A DNA stretch of 58,822 nt. Source: Candidatus Limiplasma pullicola (GTDB lineage: Bacteria; Bacillota; Clostridia; Christensenellales; Aristaeellaceae). The stretch's first letter is position 1. Each line of letters starts with the position of its first letter. A program made the position numbers and the translations under genes. The stretch lies in contig DVIV01000047.1 of assembly GCA_018710985.1 (NCBI GenBank), positions 1 through 58,822 on the forward strand, given 5' to 3'. The notes beneath the pieces were generated by a model, which saw nothing but the letters and a program-made list of their open reading frames with translations, was not told where the DNA came from and searched no databases. Below are positions 36,196-46,106 of the stretch, in pieces.

Positions 36196-36467
36196 GGCCG
36201 CCCCCTCCCCGGCGATACCGCGGAACGGGAAAAGAAGCGAACACCGAAGCGCATGCCCCAGTTTCGCCCCGGCGACAGACGCGCGGGACGATGCACAGAC
36301 CAAGTTCATATACCCTTACAAAACGCCGAAGCGTTTCAAAATCAACCCGTTGCTCATGCGGACGCAGGTCCGCGCGCGCCGTGGGGGAAAGCCGGGAGAT
36401 GGGAGTATATTTCGCAAAACAGCAAGGCTCTCGCAGCGTGCGATAAACCTGTATAGCCGACTACATC
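36171..36467 (-). ncRNA. Candidate structured leader or small RNA upstream of rny
   Basis: About 300 nt of transcribed, non-coding-looking sequence between a perfect promoter and a terminator-like hairpin. It contains an AAACGC-TTCG-GCGTTT tetraloop hairpin (near 36321-36336) followed by TTGTAAGG, and other GC-rich inverted stretches. I compared it by eye with T-box, tmRNA, RNase P and 6S RNA hallmarks and found no convincing match. It may be an attenuator of rny or an independent small RNA. Confidence 0.4.
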
Positions 36468-36496
36468 ATTATAGACGTTTTCAGAGGGCATGTCAA
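36468..36496 (-). promoter_or_regulatory. Consensus promoter upstream of rny leader
   Basis: Minus strand TTGACA (36496-36491), 17 bp, TATAAT (36473-36468): a perfect sigma-A promoter, the strongest in the window. Confidence 0.9.
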
Positions 36497-36517
36497 GGTA
36501 AGAAGAAACGCAAAAAA

Positions 36518-36550
36518 CGGCCTTCGCGCGAAAAAAGCGCGAAGGCCGGA
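36518..36550 (-). terminator. Terminator of E2-like gene
   Basis: Minus strand GGCCTTCGCGC TTTTTT GCGCGAAGGCC followed by GTTTTTTGC. Confidence 0.9.
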
Positions 36551-36556
36551 AACAAC

Positions 36557-37486
36557 TTATGCCGTGACGGAATCCTCCGGCTTTGCAGCGGGATGGAACA
36601 CGTTTTCGGGCTTGGGCACATGGAATTCGCAGCCCTTGTTGTAGAACACCTTTTCGGGCGGGGTTTCCAGCTGCTCGGGATGGCGCAGGCAGTTTTTCAT
36701 CACGGCGAACAGCTTGGCATACACCGCGCCGCCGCACACGCGCTCGTCCACGGTCACGCCGATGGGCAGCGTGCACCTGCGCACCACATTGCCGCCCGCA
36801 TCCACCGTATAGCCGCGCTGGGGCGTGCCCATGGAGATGAACATGCTGGTATCGCCGAAGTTGTAGATGTGGTGATACACGCGCATCAGGCCGATGGAGG
36901 CGTTGTTGGTGATGAACATGCTGGTGTGGAAGGGCAGCCCGTCCAGAAACGCCTTGGGAAGCAGCCCGTAGCGGTCCAGAAGCCGCACCAGGCCCACCAC
37001 CAGATTGGGCAGCAGCGGGATTTTCAGCACGGCGGAGGCCAGCTTCACCGCAAAGCCGGAGGTCTCCACCTTGCGGTTCTTCTGGACCATGTCCTTGACG
37101 CGCGCGCTGACATCATAGATGGTGTCGGAGGGGTCGAAGAATACCTTGACGGTGTTTTCCTCGATGCTGCCGTCGTCGGTGTCCATCAGCAAAGTGAAGC
37201 TGGAGGTCAGCTCCCTGCGGTTGTAGAACTGCTTGTTCATGATGAAGCGGTTCACTTCCGGCACCTGTGACACGCCGCGCACAAAGCTGGCGATCAGGAT
37301 TTCCATGAAGGTGATCTTTACGCCTTCGCGGCTTTTTTTGGCGATGTAGCGCATCAGCGGCTCGTATTCCACGTCATAGTCCAAAAAGACCTGCGAGTCG
37401 CAGCGCATGGGCATGAGGTACGGGGTGATCTGCACGATGGGGTCCACATCGCGCACACGGCGGCCTTCGGGGCGGTGTCCAAACAT
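36557..37486 (-). CDS. E2-like CoA-dependent acyltransferase-fold protein, catalytic motif altered
   Basis: 309 residues corresponding to the catalytic (chloramphenicol acetyltransferase-like) domain of 2-oxoacid dehydrogenase E2, without lipoyl or peripheral-binding domains. Recognisable parts: VFLDYDVEYEPLMRYIAKKS, ITFMEILIASFVRGV, RFIMNKQFYNRRE, LDGLPFHTSMFITNNASIG, HHIYNFGDTSMFIS. The C-terminal active-site motif, HRxxDG in true E2 enzymes, reads DERVCGG: the His is Glu and the Asp is Gly. Stand-alone members in Clostridia often keep DERICDG, so this one has lost one more residue. No E1 or E3 genes nearby. Transferase activity is doubtful; function unknown. RBS AAGGAAGG; promoter at 37627-37655. 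Confidence 0.8.
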   Translation of the reverse strand: MFGHRPEGRRVRDVDPIVQITPYLMPMRCDSQVFLDYDVEYEPLMRYIAKKSREGVKITFMEILIASFVRGVSQVPEVNRFIMNKQFYNRRELTSSFTLLMDTDDGSIEENTVKVFFDPSDTIYDVSARVKDMVQKNRKVETSGFAVKLASAVLKIPLLPNLVVGLVRLLDRYGLLPKAFLDGLPFHTSMFITNNASIGLMRVYHHIYNFGDTSMFISMGTPQRGYTVDAGGNVVRRCTLPIGVTVDERVCGGAVYAKLFAVMKNCLRHPEQLETPPEKVFYNKGCEFHVPKPENVFHPAAKPEDSVTA

Positions 37487-37626
37487 GGCGTTCCTTCCTT
37501 TCCGGGATGATGGGGGACAGGGGCCCCTGAAAAAAGGGGCCGGGCGTCAGGCCATGCGGACTTCCAGCGAAGATAAATAATGGCAATATACAACGATAAT
37601 CCGCCGCGCGCCGCACAGCCGAGGCT

Positions 37627-37655
37627 ATTGTAGCTCAAGCGGCGAAACAAGTCAA
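37627..37655 (-). promoter_or_regulatory. Promoter of E2-like gene
   Basis: Minus strand TTGACT (37655-37650), 17 bp, TACAAT (37632-37627). A GGCCCC/GGGGCC hairpin (about 37520-37540) lies in the leader. Confidence 0.75.
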
Positions 37656-37672
37656 GAGAAGGGGCCGGCCGC

Positions 37673-39031
37673 TCAGGCCGCCGCTTCTTTCTTTTCCAGA
37701 TAGTGCGTCCAGTCGCCGCGCACGAAATAGACCAGAAACGCCACGGAGCTCAGCGCCCAGGTGATGGGATACGCCCAGAACACCATCTGGATATCGCCCG
37801 CCGCGCGCGCCACCAGCATGATGTAGCTGACGCGGATGACGCACCAGCACACCAGCATCACCAGCATGGGCACCACGGCGCGTCCGGCTCCGCGCATCAC
37901 CCCGGCCACCGAGTGGGAGAAGGCCAGCAGGAAGTAGAACAGCGTGACCGTGCGCGCCTGCAGCGTGCCAAAGGCGATGACCTGCGGGTCGCTGTTGAAC
38001 AGCGAAATCAGCCACGGCGCCAGCAGGTTGATGGCCACGCCCACCACCTCGGACATGATCAGGCAGCACAGAATGCCAAAGCGCGCGCCGCGCCGGGCGC
38101 GGTCGTACTCCCTGGCGCCCAGGTTCTGGCCGATAAAGGTGGCCAGGGCCAGCGCGAAGCTGTTGATGGGCAGGAAGCCGAAGCCCTCGATCTTGGAATA
38201 GGAGCCGCAGCCGGCCATGGCCATGGCGCCGTAGAGGTTGATGGAGGACTGCACGACCACGTTGGCGATGGCGATGATGGAATTCTGAATTCCGGAGGGG
38301 ATGCCCAGCGTGAGCAGCTGACGAAGCGTCCGGGCATGAAAGCGCACCTTCCTGAACCAGACGCGATAGGAACCGGTGACGTGGGCCAGCCGCCAGAATC
38401 CCAGCACCGCGCTGGCCGCCTGCGAAATCACCGTGGCCAGGGCGGCGCCGTCCACGCCCATGCCGAAGCCGGCGACGAAGAGCAGGTCCAGCACCACGTT
38501 GACCACCGAGGACACGATCAGGTAGTACAGGGGGTGACGGCTGTCGCCCACGGCCTGGAAGATGCCCGCCGCCGTATTGTAGAGGATGACGAAGATAACC
38601 CCGTAAAAATAGATGCGGAAATACAGAATGGAATTGGGCAGCACGCTTTCGGGCGTGCCCATCCAGACGAGCAGGCGGGGGGTGAGCAGCACGCCCGCGA
38701 TGGTGGTGATCACGCCGGCCACCAGGCCGAAGGCCACCGTGGTGTGCACGGCCATCTGCACGCCCGCGTCGTCCCGCGCGCCGTAGTAGCGCGAGATGAC
38801 CACGCTGGCGCCCGTGAAGATGCCGCTGAACAGCCCCACCATCAGGAAAATCAGATGGCTGGAGGAGCCCACCGCCGCCAGTGCGTCGCTTCCCAGAAAG
38901 TTGCCCACCACCAGCGAGTCCACCACGTTGTAGAGCTGCTGAAAGAGGTTCCCCCAGAACACGGGGAGGGCAAACTGCACGATGTGCCGCCAGACGGAGC
39001 CCTCCGTCATCAGAGTTGCGCGTTCCTGCAT
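37673..39031 (-). CDS. MATE family efflux transporter (second copy)
   Basis: 452 residues from ATG 39031; the longer frame upstream overlaps the divergent MGMT gene and is unlikely. About 12 membrane segments with the family pattern: IVQFALPVFWGNLFQQLYNV, DSLVVGNFLGSDALAAVGSS, AAGIFQAVGDSRHPLYYLIV, GVDGAALATVISQ and the C-half ANVVVQSSINLYGAMAMAG. It is the DinF-type multidrug/metabolite exporter common in gut Clostridia. RBS is weak (AAGGACC at ~11 nt). It diverges from the MGMT gene with about 90 bp between starts. Confidence 0.92.
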   Translation of the reverse strand: MQERATLMTEGSVWRHIVQFALPVFWGNLFQQLYNVVDSLVVGNFLGSDALAAVGSSSHLIFLMVGLFSGIFTGASVVISRYYGARDDAGVQMAVHTTVAFGLVAGVITTIAGVLLTPRLLVWMGTPESVLPNSILYFRIYFYGVIFVILYNTAAGIFQAVGDSRHPLYYLIVSSVVNVVLDLLFVAGFGMGVDGAALATVISQAASAVLGFWRLAHVTGSYRVWFRKVRFHARTLRQLLTLGIPSGIQNSIIAIANVVVQSSINLYGAMAMAGCGSYSKIEGFGFLPINSFALALATFIGQNLGAREYDRARRGARFGILCCLIMSEVVGVAINLLAPWLISLFNSDPQVIAFGTLQARTVTLFYFLLAFSHSVAGVMRGAGRAVVPMLVMLVCWCVIRVSYIMLVARAAGDIQMVFWAYPITWALSSVAFLVYFVRGDWTHYLEKKEAAA

Positions 39032-39124
39032 GCTTGTATCGCCGGTCCTTCCGTAAAACAGGTTTTCGCGCGCGGCCTTTTGTGGTATCATTCCGGGAAA
39101 GATGGCGCAAAGGGGGGCGCGTGG

Positions 39125-39421
39125 ATGGGAATGTTTGAAGAGGTGTATGCCGCTGTGAGACGGATTCCGCGCGGGCGCGTGGCCACCTATGGCCAGATTG
39201 CCCGCATGATCGGCCGCCCGCGGGCGGCCCGCGTCGTGGGCTATGCGCTGAGCGCGGCGCCGGCGGATGTGCCCTGCCACCGCGTGATCAGCCGGCAGGG
39301 CGGGTTGAGCGAGGCGTTTTCGCCCTGCGGCAGGGAGACGCACCGCCTGCTATTGGAGATGGAGGGCGTCGCCTTCCGCCCGGACGGCACGGTGGATCTG
39401 GAAACGTGCCTGTGGCGCTAG
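39125..39421 (+). CDS. Single-domain MGMT/alkyltransferase-like protein
   Basis: 98 residues from ATG 39125 (AAGGGGGG 7 nt upstream). It contains only the DNA-binding/active-site domain of O6-alkylguanine-DNA alkyltransferase: VYAAVRRIPRGRVATYGQIA, GRPRAARVVGYALSA, then PCHRVISRQGGLSEAF. The acceptor Cys of PCHRV is present, unlike in ATL proteins where it is replaced, so alkyl transfer is possible, although such one-domain proteins are often only lesion-recognition factors. Its stop overlaps the stop of the convergent EamA transporter by 4 bp. Confidence 0.88.
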   Translation: MGMFEEVYAAVRRIPRGRVATYGQIARMIGRPRAARVVGYALSAAPADVPCHRVISRQGGLSEAFSPCGRETHRLLLEMEGVAFRPDGTVDLETCLWR

Positions 39422-40322
39422 GCGGGCTGCTTTTCCCGGCCCGCGAAGGCCAGATAGAGCGCCAGCCCCGCCAGCGTGATCAGGCCGCCCAGGGCCACCG
39501 GCCAGGTGGGCACCTCGCCGAAGAAGATCATGCTGAAGATCATCGCGCCCACGGGCTCGCCCAGCAGCGCAAAGCTGATGACGTTCGCAGATATGCCCGA
39601 CAGGGCATAGGCAAATACCGCGTGCCCCAGCAGCGTGCTGCCGATGACCAGCCCCGCCATGTAGGGCAGGGCGGAGAGCGGCATGCGCCATCCGCCGGAC
39701 AGGGGCAGGCACAGGGCCAGCAGCGCCGCCGTGATCAGGTAGAGGACAGGGGTATAGACCTCCGCGGCCAGCGTCTGGCGGATCTGCCGTCCGGTCAGCC
39801 AGTGCGCGGCCATGAGCACGGCTCCCGCCAGGGCCAGCAGGTTGCTTCGCAGCGCGTCGCTTCCCGCGGCCTGCGCCCCCTGCCCCGCCAGGCCGGAGAG
39901 GGCGATCGTCACAGCGCCCACAAGCGCCAGCAGCGCGCCCGGAAGCGCGCGCCGGGGCGTGCGCTCGTGAAAGAGCACATAGCTGAAAAACGCCACAAAC
40001 AGCGGCTGCGTACATACCAGCGCCACCGAGGCAAAGGTGCTCGTGCCGGTCAGCGAGGTGATCCAGGTGATGTAGTGCGCGGCCAGAAAGGCGGCGGCCA
40101 GCGCCGTCAGGCCCCACTGGGCGGGCGTGAGCTTCATGGGGATGCGCCGCCGGACGCACTGGCGTATCTCGTAGGGCAGCATGAGTAGCGCCGCCGCCAG
40201 CATGCGCAAAAGCGCCACCGAAATGGGGGAGGCGCCCTCGCTCAGCGCGCCCTTGACCATGGGGCCGGAATAGCTGACCATGCACACCGCAAAGACGACC
40301 AGCGCCATGGAGGAATGTTTTT

Positions 40323-40326
<4 letters not shown>
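39418..40326 (-). CDS. EamA/DMT family transporter
   Basis: 302 residues from ATG 40326 (GAGAGGG upstream); the stop codon of mnmG overlaps this start by 4 bp. Ten hydrophobic segments in two EamA repeats, first [20 protein letters not shown]...[17 protein letters not shown] and second beginning near residue 150 ([20 protein letters not shown]). The ending ...[21 protein letters not shown] is typical. Drug/metabolite transporters of this family export or import small metabolites; substrate unknown. Tight coupling with mnmG probably reflects operon packing rather than shared function. Confidence 0.9.
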
Positions 40327-42242
<1,916 letters not shown>

Positions 42243-42269
42243 GATCTACCTTCTTCGTTTCAAAAATGC

Positions 42270-43547
42270 CTATGCCTCGCCCAGGTATTCCTCCAGGCAG
42301 AGGTTGCGGTCGCGCATCTCGGTGCTGTGGGGCAGGCCCACATAGCGGATGTGCCAGCATTCCGCCAGGAAGCCGGTAATCTGTTCCTTGTCCTCCTGGT
42401 AGCGGATGATGAAGCCGTAGTCCCAGCAGTGCTCGTGCAGCCAGATCTGCTGCTCGGTGCCCTTGAAGATGGTGCCGGCCACGGTGATGTCAAAGGCCAG
42501 CCCCGTGTGGTGCTCGCTGGAGCCGGGATCGGCCACGGTGTTGCGCGTGGCGGAGACGGCCTTCTCCTGCGTGAAACCCTCCGCGCGGTACTCGGCCACC
42601 TGCTCGTCAAAGAGCTGCTGCTGGTAATCGTAGCTGCGGTAGCCCGCGCTGATCTGCCAGCCGGTCACGCCGTCGGCCTCGGCGGCCTCGAACATCTCGA
42701 TCATGGCGTTGGCGGCGGTGCGGTCGCCCTCGATATCGCTGCCCTTGACGGTGACCAGCGAGGAAGGTATCACGTTTTTGAGCTTCACCAGGTCGTCCGG
42801 CTCGTAATCCGCGCCCACGGGATGGTCCCGGTTCACCAGCAGGGGCATCTGCGCCGGGTCGGGCGTGGGGGTGATGGTCACCTGCTTGGCCTGATCGCTG
42901 TAGAGGCTGGCAAAGGTCTTTTCCGCCGCGATGCCGTCCACGTCCAGGCCGTTCTGGCGCTGGTAGAGCCGCACCGCCTCCTCCGTGCCGCCGCCGAAGT
43001 CGCCGTCCACCTCGCCGTCGTAGTAGCCCAGATCCTTGAGACGCTGCTGCATCTCACGCACGGCGTCGCCGGCGTCGCCCTTTTTGAGCAGCGAGGGCGT
43101 GGCGGTGGGCGTGGCGGTGGGCACGCAGGTCTGCGCGTCCTGGGCGTAGAGGCGGGCGCGCGTGGCTTCGCCCGCAATGCCGTCGCTGTCCAGCCCGTGC
43201 TGGTCCTGGAACACCCGTACCGCCTCGGCCGTGCCGGGACCGTACTGGCCGTCCACCTCGCCGTTGTAATAGCCCAGTTCCTGAAGGCGCTGCTGAAGCC
43301 GCGTCACCTCGTCGCCCTTGACGCCCGTCTTGAGCAGCAGGGCGGTGGGGGCGGGGGTGTTGTTGGGGTCGAGGGTCACCATCAGCATGCTGCGCACGTC
43401 CGCGGTGGGCGTGGGCGTGGCGGCGCGCTCGATCTCAAGCGTGCGGCGGCTGTCCAGCGTGCCGGGCAACAGCAGCGCGATGGCGACCACCGCCCCCGCC
43501 AGCATGGCGCAGAATACAAGGGTTATGGGTTTGATGCTCAGTTTCAT
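42270..43547 (-). CDS. Peptidoglycan-binding D-alanyl-D-alanine carboxypeptidase (VanY type)
   Basis: 425 residues: N-terminal membrane anchor (ITLVFCAMLAGAVVAIALLL), a Thr/Pro-rich linker, two PG_binding_1 repeats (EVTRLQQRLQELGYYNGEVD and AVREMQQRLKDLGYYDGEVD, with GPGTAEAVRVFQ / GGGTEEAVRLYQ), another Pro/Thr linker and a C-terminal VanY (M15B) domain. Zinc ligands appear in SSEHHTGLAFDI and ECWHIRYVG, with a catalytic Glu in ECWH. It should trim the terminal D-Ala of peptidoglycan stems outside the cell. No vanS/vanR genes are near, so a housekeeping wall role is more likely than glycopeptide resistance. Confidence 0.93.
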   Translation of the reverse strand: MKLSIKPITLVFCAMLAGAVVAIALLLPGTLDSRRTLEIERAATPTPTADVRSMLMVTLDPNNTPAPTALLLKTGVKGDEVTRLQQRLQELGYYNGEVDGQYGPGTAEAVRVFQDQHGLDSDGIAGEATRARLYAQDAQTCVPTATPTATPSLLKKGDAGDAVREMQQRLKDLGYYDGEVDGDFGGGTEEAVRLYQRQNGLDVDGIAAEKTFASLYSDQAKQVTITPTPDPAQMPLLVNRDHPVGADYEPDDLVKLKNVIPSSLVTVKGSDIEGDRTAANAMIEMFEAAEADGVTGWQISAGYRSYDYQQQLFDEQVAEYRAEGFTQEKAVSATRNTVADPGSSEHHTGLAFDITVAGTIFKGTEQQIWLHEHCWDYGFIIRYQEDKEQITGFLAECWHIRYVGLPHSTEMRDRNLCLEEYLGEA

Positions 43548-43589
43548 GGCTCGGTCCTCTCAAGGGCGCGGGTGGGGCGCAGGCGCCCG

Positions 43590-44717
43590 TTACGCGCCGC
43601 TTTTCTCTCGGCTGGCCAGCTCGTCGATCAGGGAGACCATCTCGTCCCAGTGCGCGACCATCTCCCCAAGCAGCTGAAACTGCGTGCGGGCGCGCACCAG
43701 ATTATGGTCGGGGCAGGCCACCTTAAAATAAACGTCTCCGTTGAGATAATCCGTCAAAAAGCGGACGCCCGTTTCCAGCGTCATCATCTTCGCGCCCACC
43801 GGCAGCGAGCGAAGCTCCGCGTTCGTGAGCACGCCGCCCACCTCGGACAGGTAGCCCTCGGCATAGGCGCGGTAGAGCGGCAGGCTCAGATGCACGCGGC
43901 TGAGATCGCGCTCGTCCTCGGCCGCGGTGGAAGCGCCGTAGCGGATGGCGTCGCCAAAGTCATAGGCGCACAGGCCAGGCATGACGGTATCCAGATCAAT
44001 CACGCACAGGGCGCGCCCGGTGCGCTCGTCCAGAAGGACGTTGTTGAGCTTGGTATCGTTGTGCGTCACGCGAAGCGGCAGGCGGCCCGAGGCCAGCGCG
44101 TCCACCAGCGTGGAGGAAAACGGCTCGTAGGACAGGGCCAGGGCGATCAGATCCCGCACACCCTGCGCGCGGCCCGCCGCATCGCGCGCCACCGCCTCGT
44201 TAAGGGCCGCAAAGCGATGGGGCGTATCGTGGAAGCGCTCGATCGTCTCATGCAGCGAGGCGGCGTCAAAGCCGTCCAGCATGCGCAGAAAGCGCCCGAA
44301 CGCCCGCCCCGACTCGCGGAAAATCCCTTCGTCCCCGCTGCGGTCGTAGCTGATGGAATCGCTCACAAAGCTGTAGGAGCGCCAGTAATCCCCGTTGCGG
44401 TCCACAGCATAGAAAAGGCCGTCCTGCGTGCGCAGCAGGCGCAGCGTCTCGCGCTGCGGGTCGCCGCCGCGAAGGACGATCTGCTCTCGCAGGTGCTGCG
44501 TCACCCGCAGCATGTTGTCCATCACGTCCTCCGGGTGCGGAAAAGCGGCCTTGTTGATGCGCTGGAGCACATAGCGCACCCCCTTTTCCCCCCTGGGCGA
44601 AAACAGGTAGGTGTCGTTAATGTGCCCGCCGCCGAAGGGAACCGGCGGATCCAGCACGCCTTCCGGGGCAAAGCACAGGGCCAGTCGGCCGATCTCTTCC
44701 GGGGACAGGTTGCTCAT
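43590..44717 (-). CDS. Phosphotransferase (APH fold), N-acetylhexosamine 1-kinase-like
   Basis: 375 residues from ATG 44717; ATG 44735 is an alternative and the RBS is weak for both. The APH/choline-kinase fold is shown by VTHNDTKLNNVLLDERTG (catalytic Asp in HxD) and CVIDLDTVMPGLCAYDFGDA (metal-binding DxD), with GGGHINDTYLF at the nucleotide-binding N terminus. The exact wording is close to NahK-type kinases that phosphorylate N-acetylhexosamines at C1 in mucin-sugar use; database entries also call these mucin desulfatase. The partner phosphorylase is not in the window. Promoter at 44785-44813 diverges from the HPr-like gene. Confidence 0.82.
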   Translation of the reverse strand: MSNLSPEEIGRLALCFAPEGVLDPPVPFGGGHINDTYLFSPRGEKGVRYVLQRINKAAFPHPEDVMDNMLRVTQHLREQIVLRGGDPQRETLRLLRTQDGLFYAVDRNGDYWRSYSFVSDSISYDRSGDEGIFRESGRAFGRFLRMLDGFDAASLHETIERFHDTPHRFAALNEAVARDAAGRAQGVRDLIALALSYEPFSSTLVDALASGRLPLRVTHNDTKLNNVLLDERTGRALCVIDLDTVMPGLCAYDFGDAIRYGASTAAEDERDLSRVHLSLPLYRAYAEGYLSEVGGVLTNAELRSLPVGAKMMTLETGVRFLTDYLNGDVYFKVACPDHNLVRARTQFQLLGEMVAHWDEMVSLIDELASREKSGA

Positions 44718-44784
44718 CGCTCGCTTCATCCTCATATCGTAAGTATTTGCGCGGAACCTGGCGGCAAAGCTGCCATTAGGTCGT

Positions 44785-44813
44785 ATTATAGCATGGATAT
44801 GCCCCGACAACAA
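44785..44813 (-). promoter_or_regulatory. Promoter of the kinase-like gene
   Basis: Minus strand TTGTTG (44813-44808), 17 bp, TATAAT (44790-44785). Its -35 forms one arm of an inverted repeat CAACAA-T-CCCCC / GGGGG-AACTT-TGTTG ending near 44841, which lies between the two divergent promoters. Confidence 0.7.
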
Positions 44814-44862
44814 TCCCCCGGCTGCAGGGGGAACTTTGTTGAATGATACAACGCGGGAATCC

Positions 44863-44891
44863 TTGCTTTTTTTCAAGGGGTAGTGTATAAT
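44863..44891 (+). promoter_or_regulatory. Promoter of the HPr-like gene
   Basis: TTGCTT (44863-44868), 17 bp, TATAAT (44886-44891). Confidence 0.8.
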
Positions 44892-44927
44892 ACCTGCGTA
44901 CCCAAACGAAAGGAGGCTTTCAATAAT

Positions 44928-45155
44928 ATGAAGTCTGTCAATATCAAGCTGAGCCTGGCGGAGAACGTCAAGTCCTTTGTGAACATCGTCAACCGCTATC
45001 CCTATGACGTGGACCTGCGCGCCGGCCGCCATGTGGTGGACGCCAAGTCCATTCTGGGCATCTTCAGCCTGGACCTGAGCAAGCCCATCACCATGGAGAT
45101 CTACACCGACTCCTGCGACGACCTGCTGGGCGATATCAAGCCCTTCATGGCCTGA
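44928..45155 (+). CDS. HPr/Crh-like protein without the catalytic histidine
   Basis: 75 residues from ATG 44928 with AAAGGAGG upstream. It follows HPr: the helix/strand segment FVNIVNRYPYDVDLRAGRHV and VDAKSILGIFSLDLSKPITM match the region around regulatory Ser46 of HPr (here Ser41 in KSILG), and MEIYTDSCDD matches the next strand. The N-terminal GxHARPA segment that carries phosphotransfer His15 is replaced by KLSLAENVKS, so PEP-dependent phosphotransfer is not possible. Keeping Ser while losing His is the logic of Bacillus Crh, a corepressor with CcpA, but HPr kinase and CcpA are not in the window. Terminators follow directly. Confidence 0.82.
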   Translation: MKSVNIKLSLAENVKSFVNIVNRYPYDVDLRAGRHVVDAKSILGIFSLDLSKPITMEIYTDSCDDLLGDIKPFMA

Positions 45156-45164
45156 CCGAACGCA

Positions 45165-45189
45165 GCCTGCTCCGGCAGGCGCCTTTTTG
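45165..45189 (+). terminator. Terminator 1 after HPr-like gene
   Basis: GCCTGC TCCG GCAGGC followed by GCCTTTTTGC. Confidence 0.85.
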
Positions 45190-45218
45190 CTGACCGACCG
45201 TGCCCTTGGGGCATTGAG

Positions 45219-45248
45219 ATGGGCAAAGCTTCCGCTTTGCCCATTCTT
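45219..45248 (+). terminator. Terminator 2 after HPr-like gene
   Basis: Perfect 11-bp stem ATGGGCAAAGC TTCC GCTTTGCCCAT followed by TCTTTC. Two terminators in tandem insulate the next operon. Confidence 0.75.
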
Positions 45249-45302
45249 TCGTTGCGGCGCCGCGCGCAAGGGGCGCCGCCATTGCAACCTTAGGAGGGTA
45301 TG

Positions 45303-46106
45303 ATGCCGTTTCTTTCGCCCAAACGCCGCGTATCGGACGCGGAAAACAAGCTGAGGCTGCTTTTGTGCCTCCGGGCGCTGGGCATGGCCACGTCCGAGCA
45401 GCTCTGGCCCTTTGTGGCGGAGCTTGAGCTGATGGAATACCTGCCCTTCTGCCTGCTTCTGGATGAGCTGCAAAAGGATGGGGAGGTGGCCCGGGGGCGC
45501 TGCGCGCTGGAAGGCGTGCTGTTCCTGACGCCCAAAGGCGAAAAGACCCTTTCGCTTCTGCGGGACAAGCTCACGCATACGGACTGCCGGCGCATCCGCG
45601 AGGCGGCGCCCGCCTATGCGGCGGGCCTGAACGAGCGGCGGCAGGCTGCCGCGGCATACCGGCGGGCGGAGCCGGGCCGCTACCGGGCGAGGGGGACGGT
45701 GCGCGAGGGCGACGTGCCCGCGCTGGTGCTGGACGTAAATACGCCCGACGAGGCGCTGGCGCGCGCGGCGGTGCGCGGGTTTCGCTCCTGCGCGCCCCGG
45801 CTGCTGACGCTTATGTACACCCTGCCCTTTGAGGACGGGGGCCGTCCGCTGCCGGTTGCGGGAAGCCAGGAGGAGGCGCTGCGGGCGGCGGCGGAGGGGC
45901 GCTTGGCGCTGCTGGCCTACGGTGGGCGCGAGCACGCCGCCGCCGTGTCCCTGCGCGAGGGGGAAAACGCCTATGCGGTGCTGCTCCTGCTGCCCACGCG
46001 CGAGGCGGCGCAGGGGTGGGCTGAAGCGGCGTGCGGCTCGGCGGAAGCGCTGGCGCGGCAGGTGACGGAGCTTGTGACGGGGAAGGAGGGCGCGCATGAG
46101 CTTTGA
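45303..46106 (+). CDS. DUF4364-like winged-helix protein
   Basis: 267 residues from ATG 45303 (GGAGGG 4 nt upstream; ATG 45300 is too close to it). The N-terminal ~95 residues match the DUF4364 winged-helix pattern: SDAENKLRLLLCLRALGMAT, EQLWPFVAELELMEYLPFCL, LLDELQKDGEVARG, FLTPKGEKTLSLL. The C-terminal ~150 residues are Ala/Arg-rich with beta strands and I assign no family. DUF4364 proteins are DNA-binding-like in many Clostridia but untested. Its end overlaps tilS by 11 bp, so it is co-translated with tilS and hpt. Confidence 0.75.
   Translation: MPFLSPKRRVSDAENKLRLLLCLRALGMATSEQLWPFVAELELMEYLPFCLLLDELQKDGEVARGRCALEGVLFLTPKGEKTLSLLRDKLTHTDCRRIREAAPAYAAGLNERRQAAAAYRRAEPGRYRARGTVREGDVPALVLDVNTPDEALARAAVRGFRSCAPRLLTLMYTLPFEDGGRPLPVAGSQEEALRAAAEGRLALLAYGGREHAAAVSLREGENAYAVLLLLPTREAAQGWAEAACGSAEALARQVTELVTGKEGAHEL

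Noticed and set aside
36321-36360. 13-codon ORF in the rny leader (MSNGLILKRFGVL)
   Set aside because: No ribosome-binding site; it merely covers a UUCG tetraloop hairpin.
42270-43547. Glycopeptide resistance function for the VanY-type peptidase
   Set aside because: No vanHAX or vanRS genes nearby; two peptidoglycan-binding repeats point to ordinary wall maintenance.
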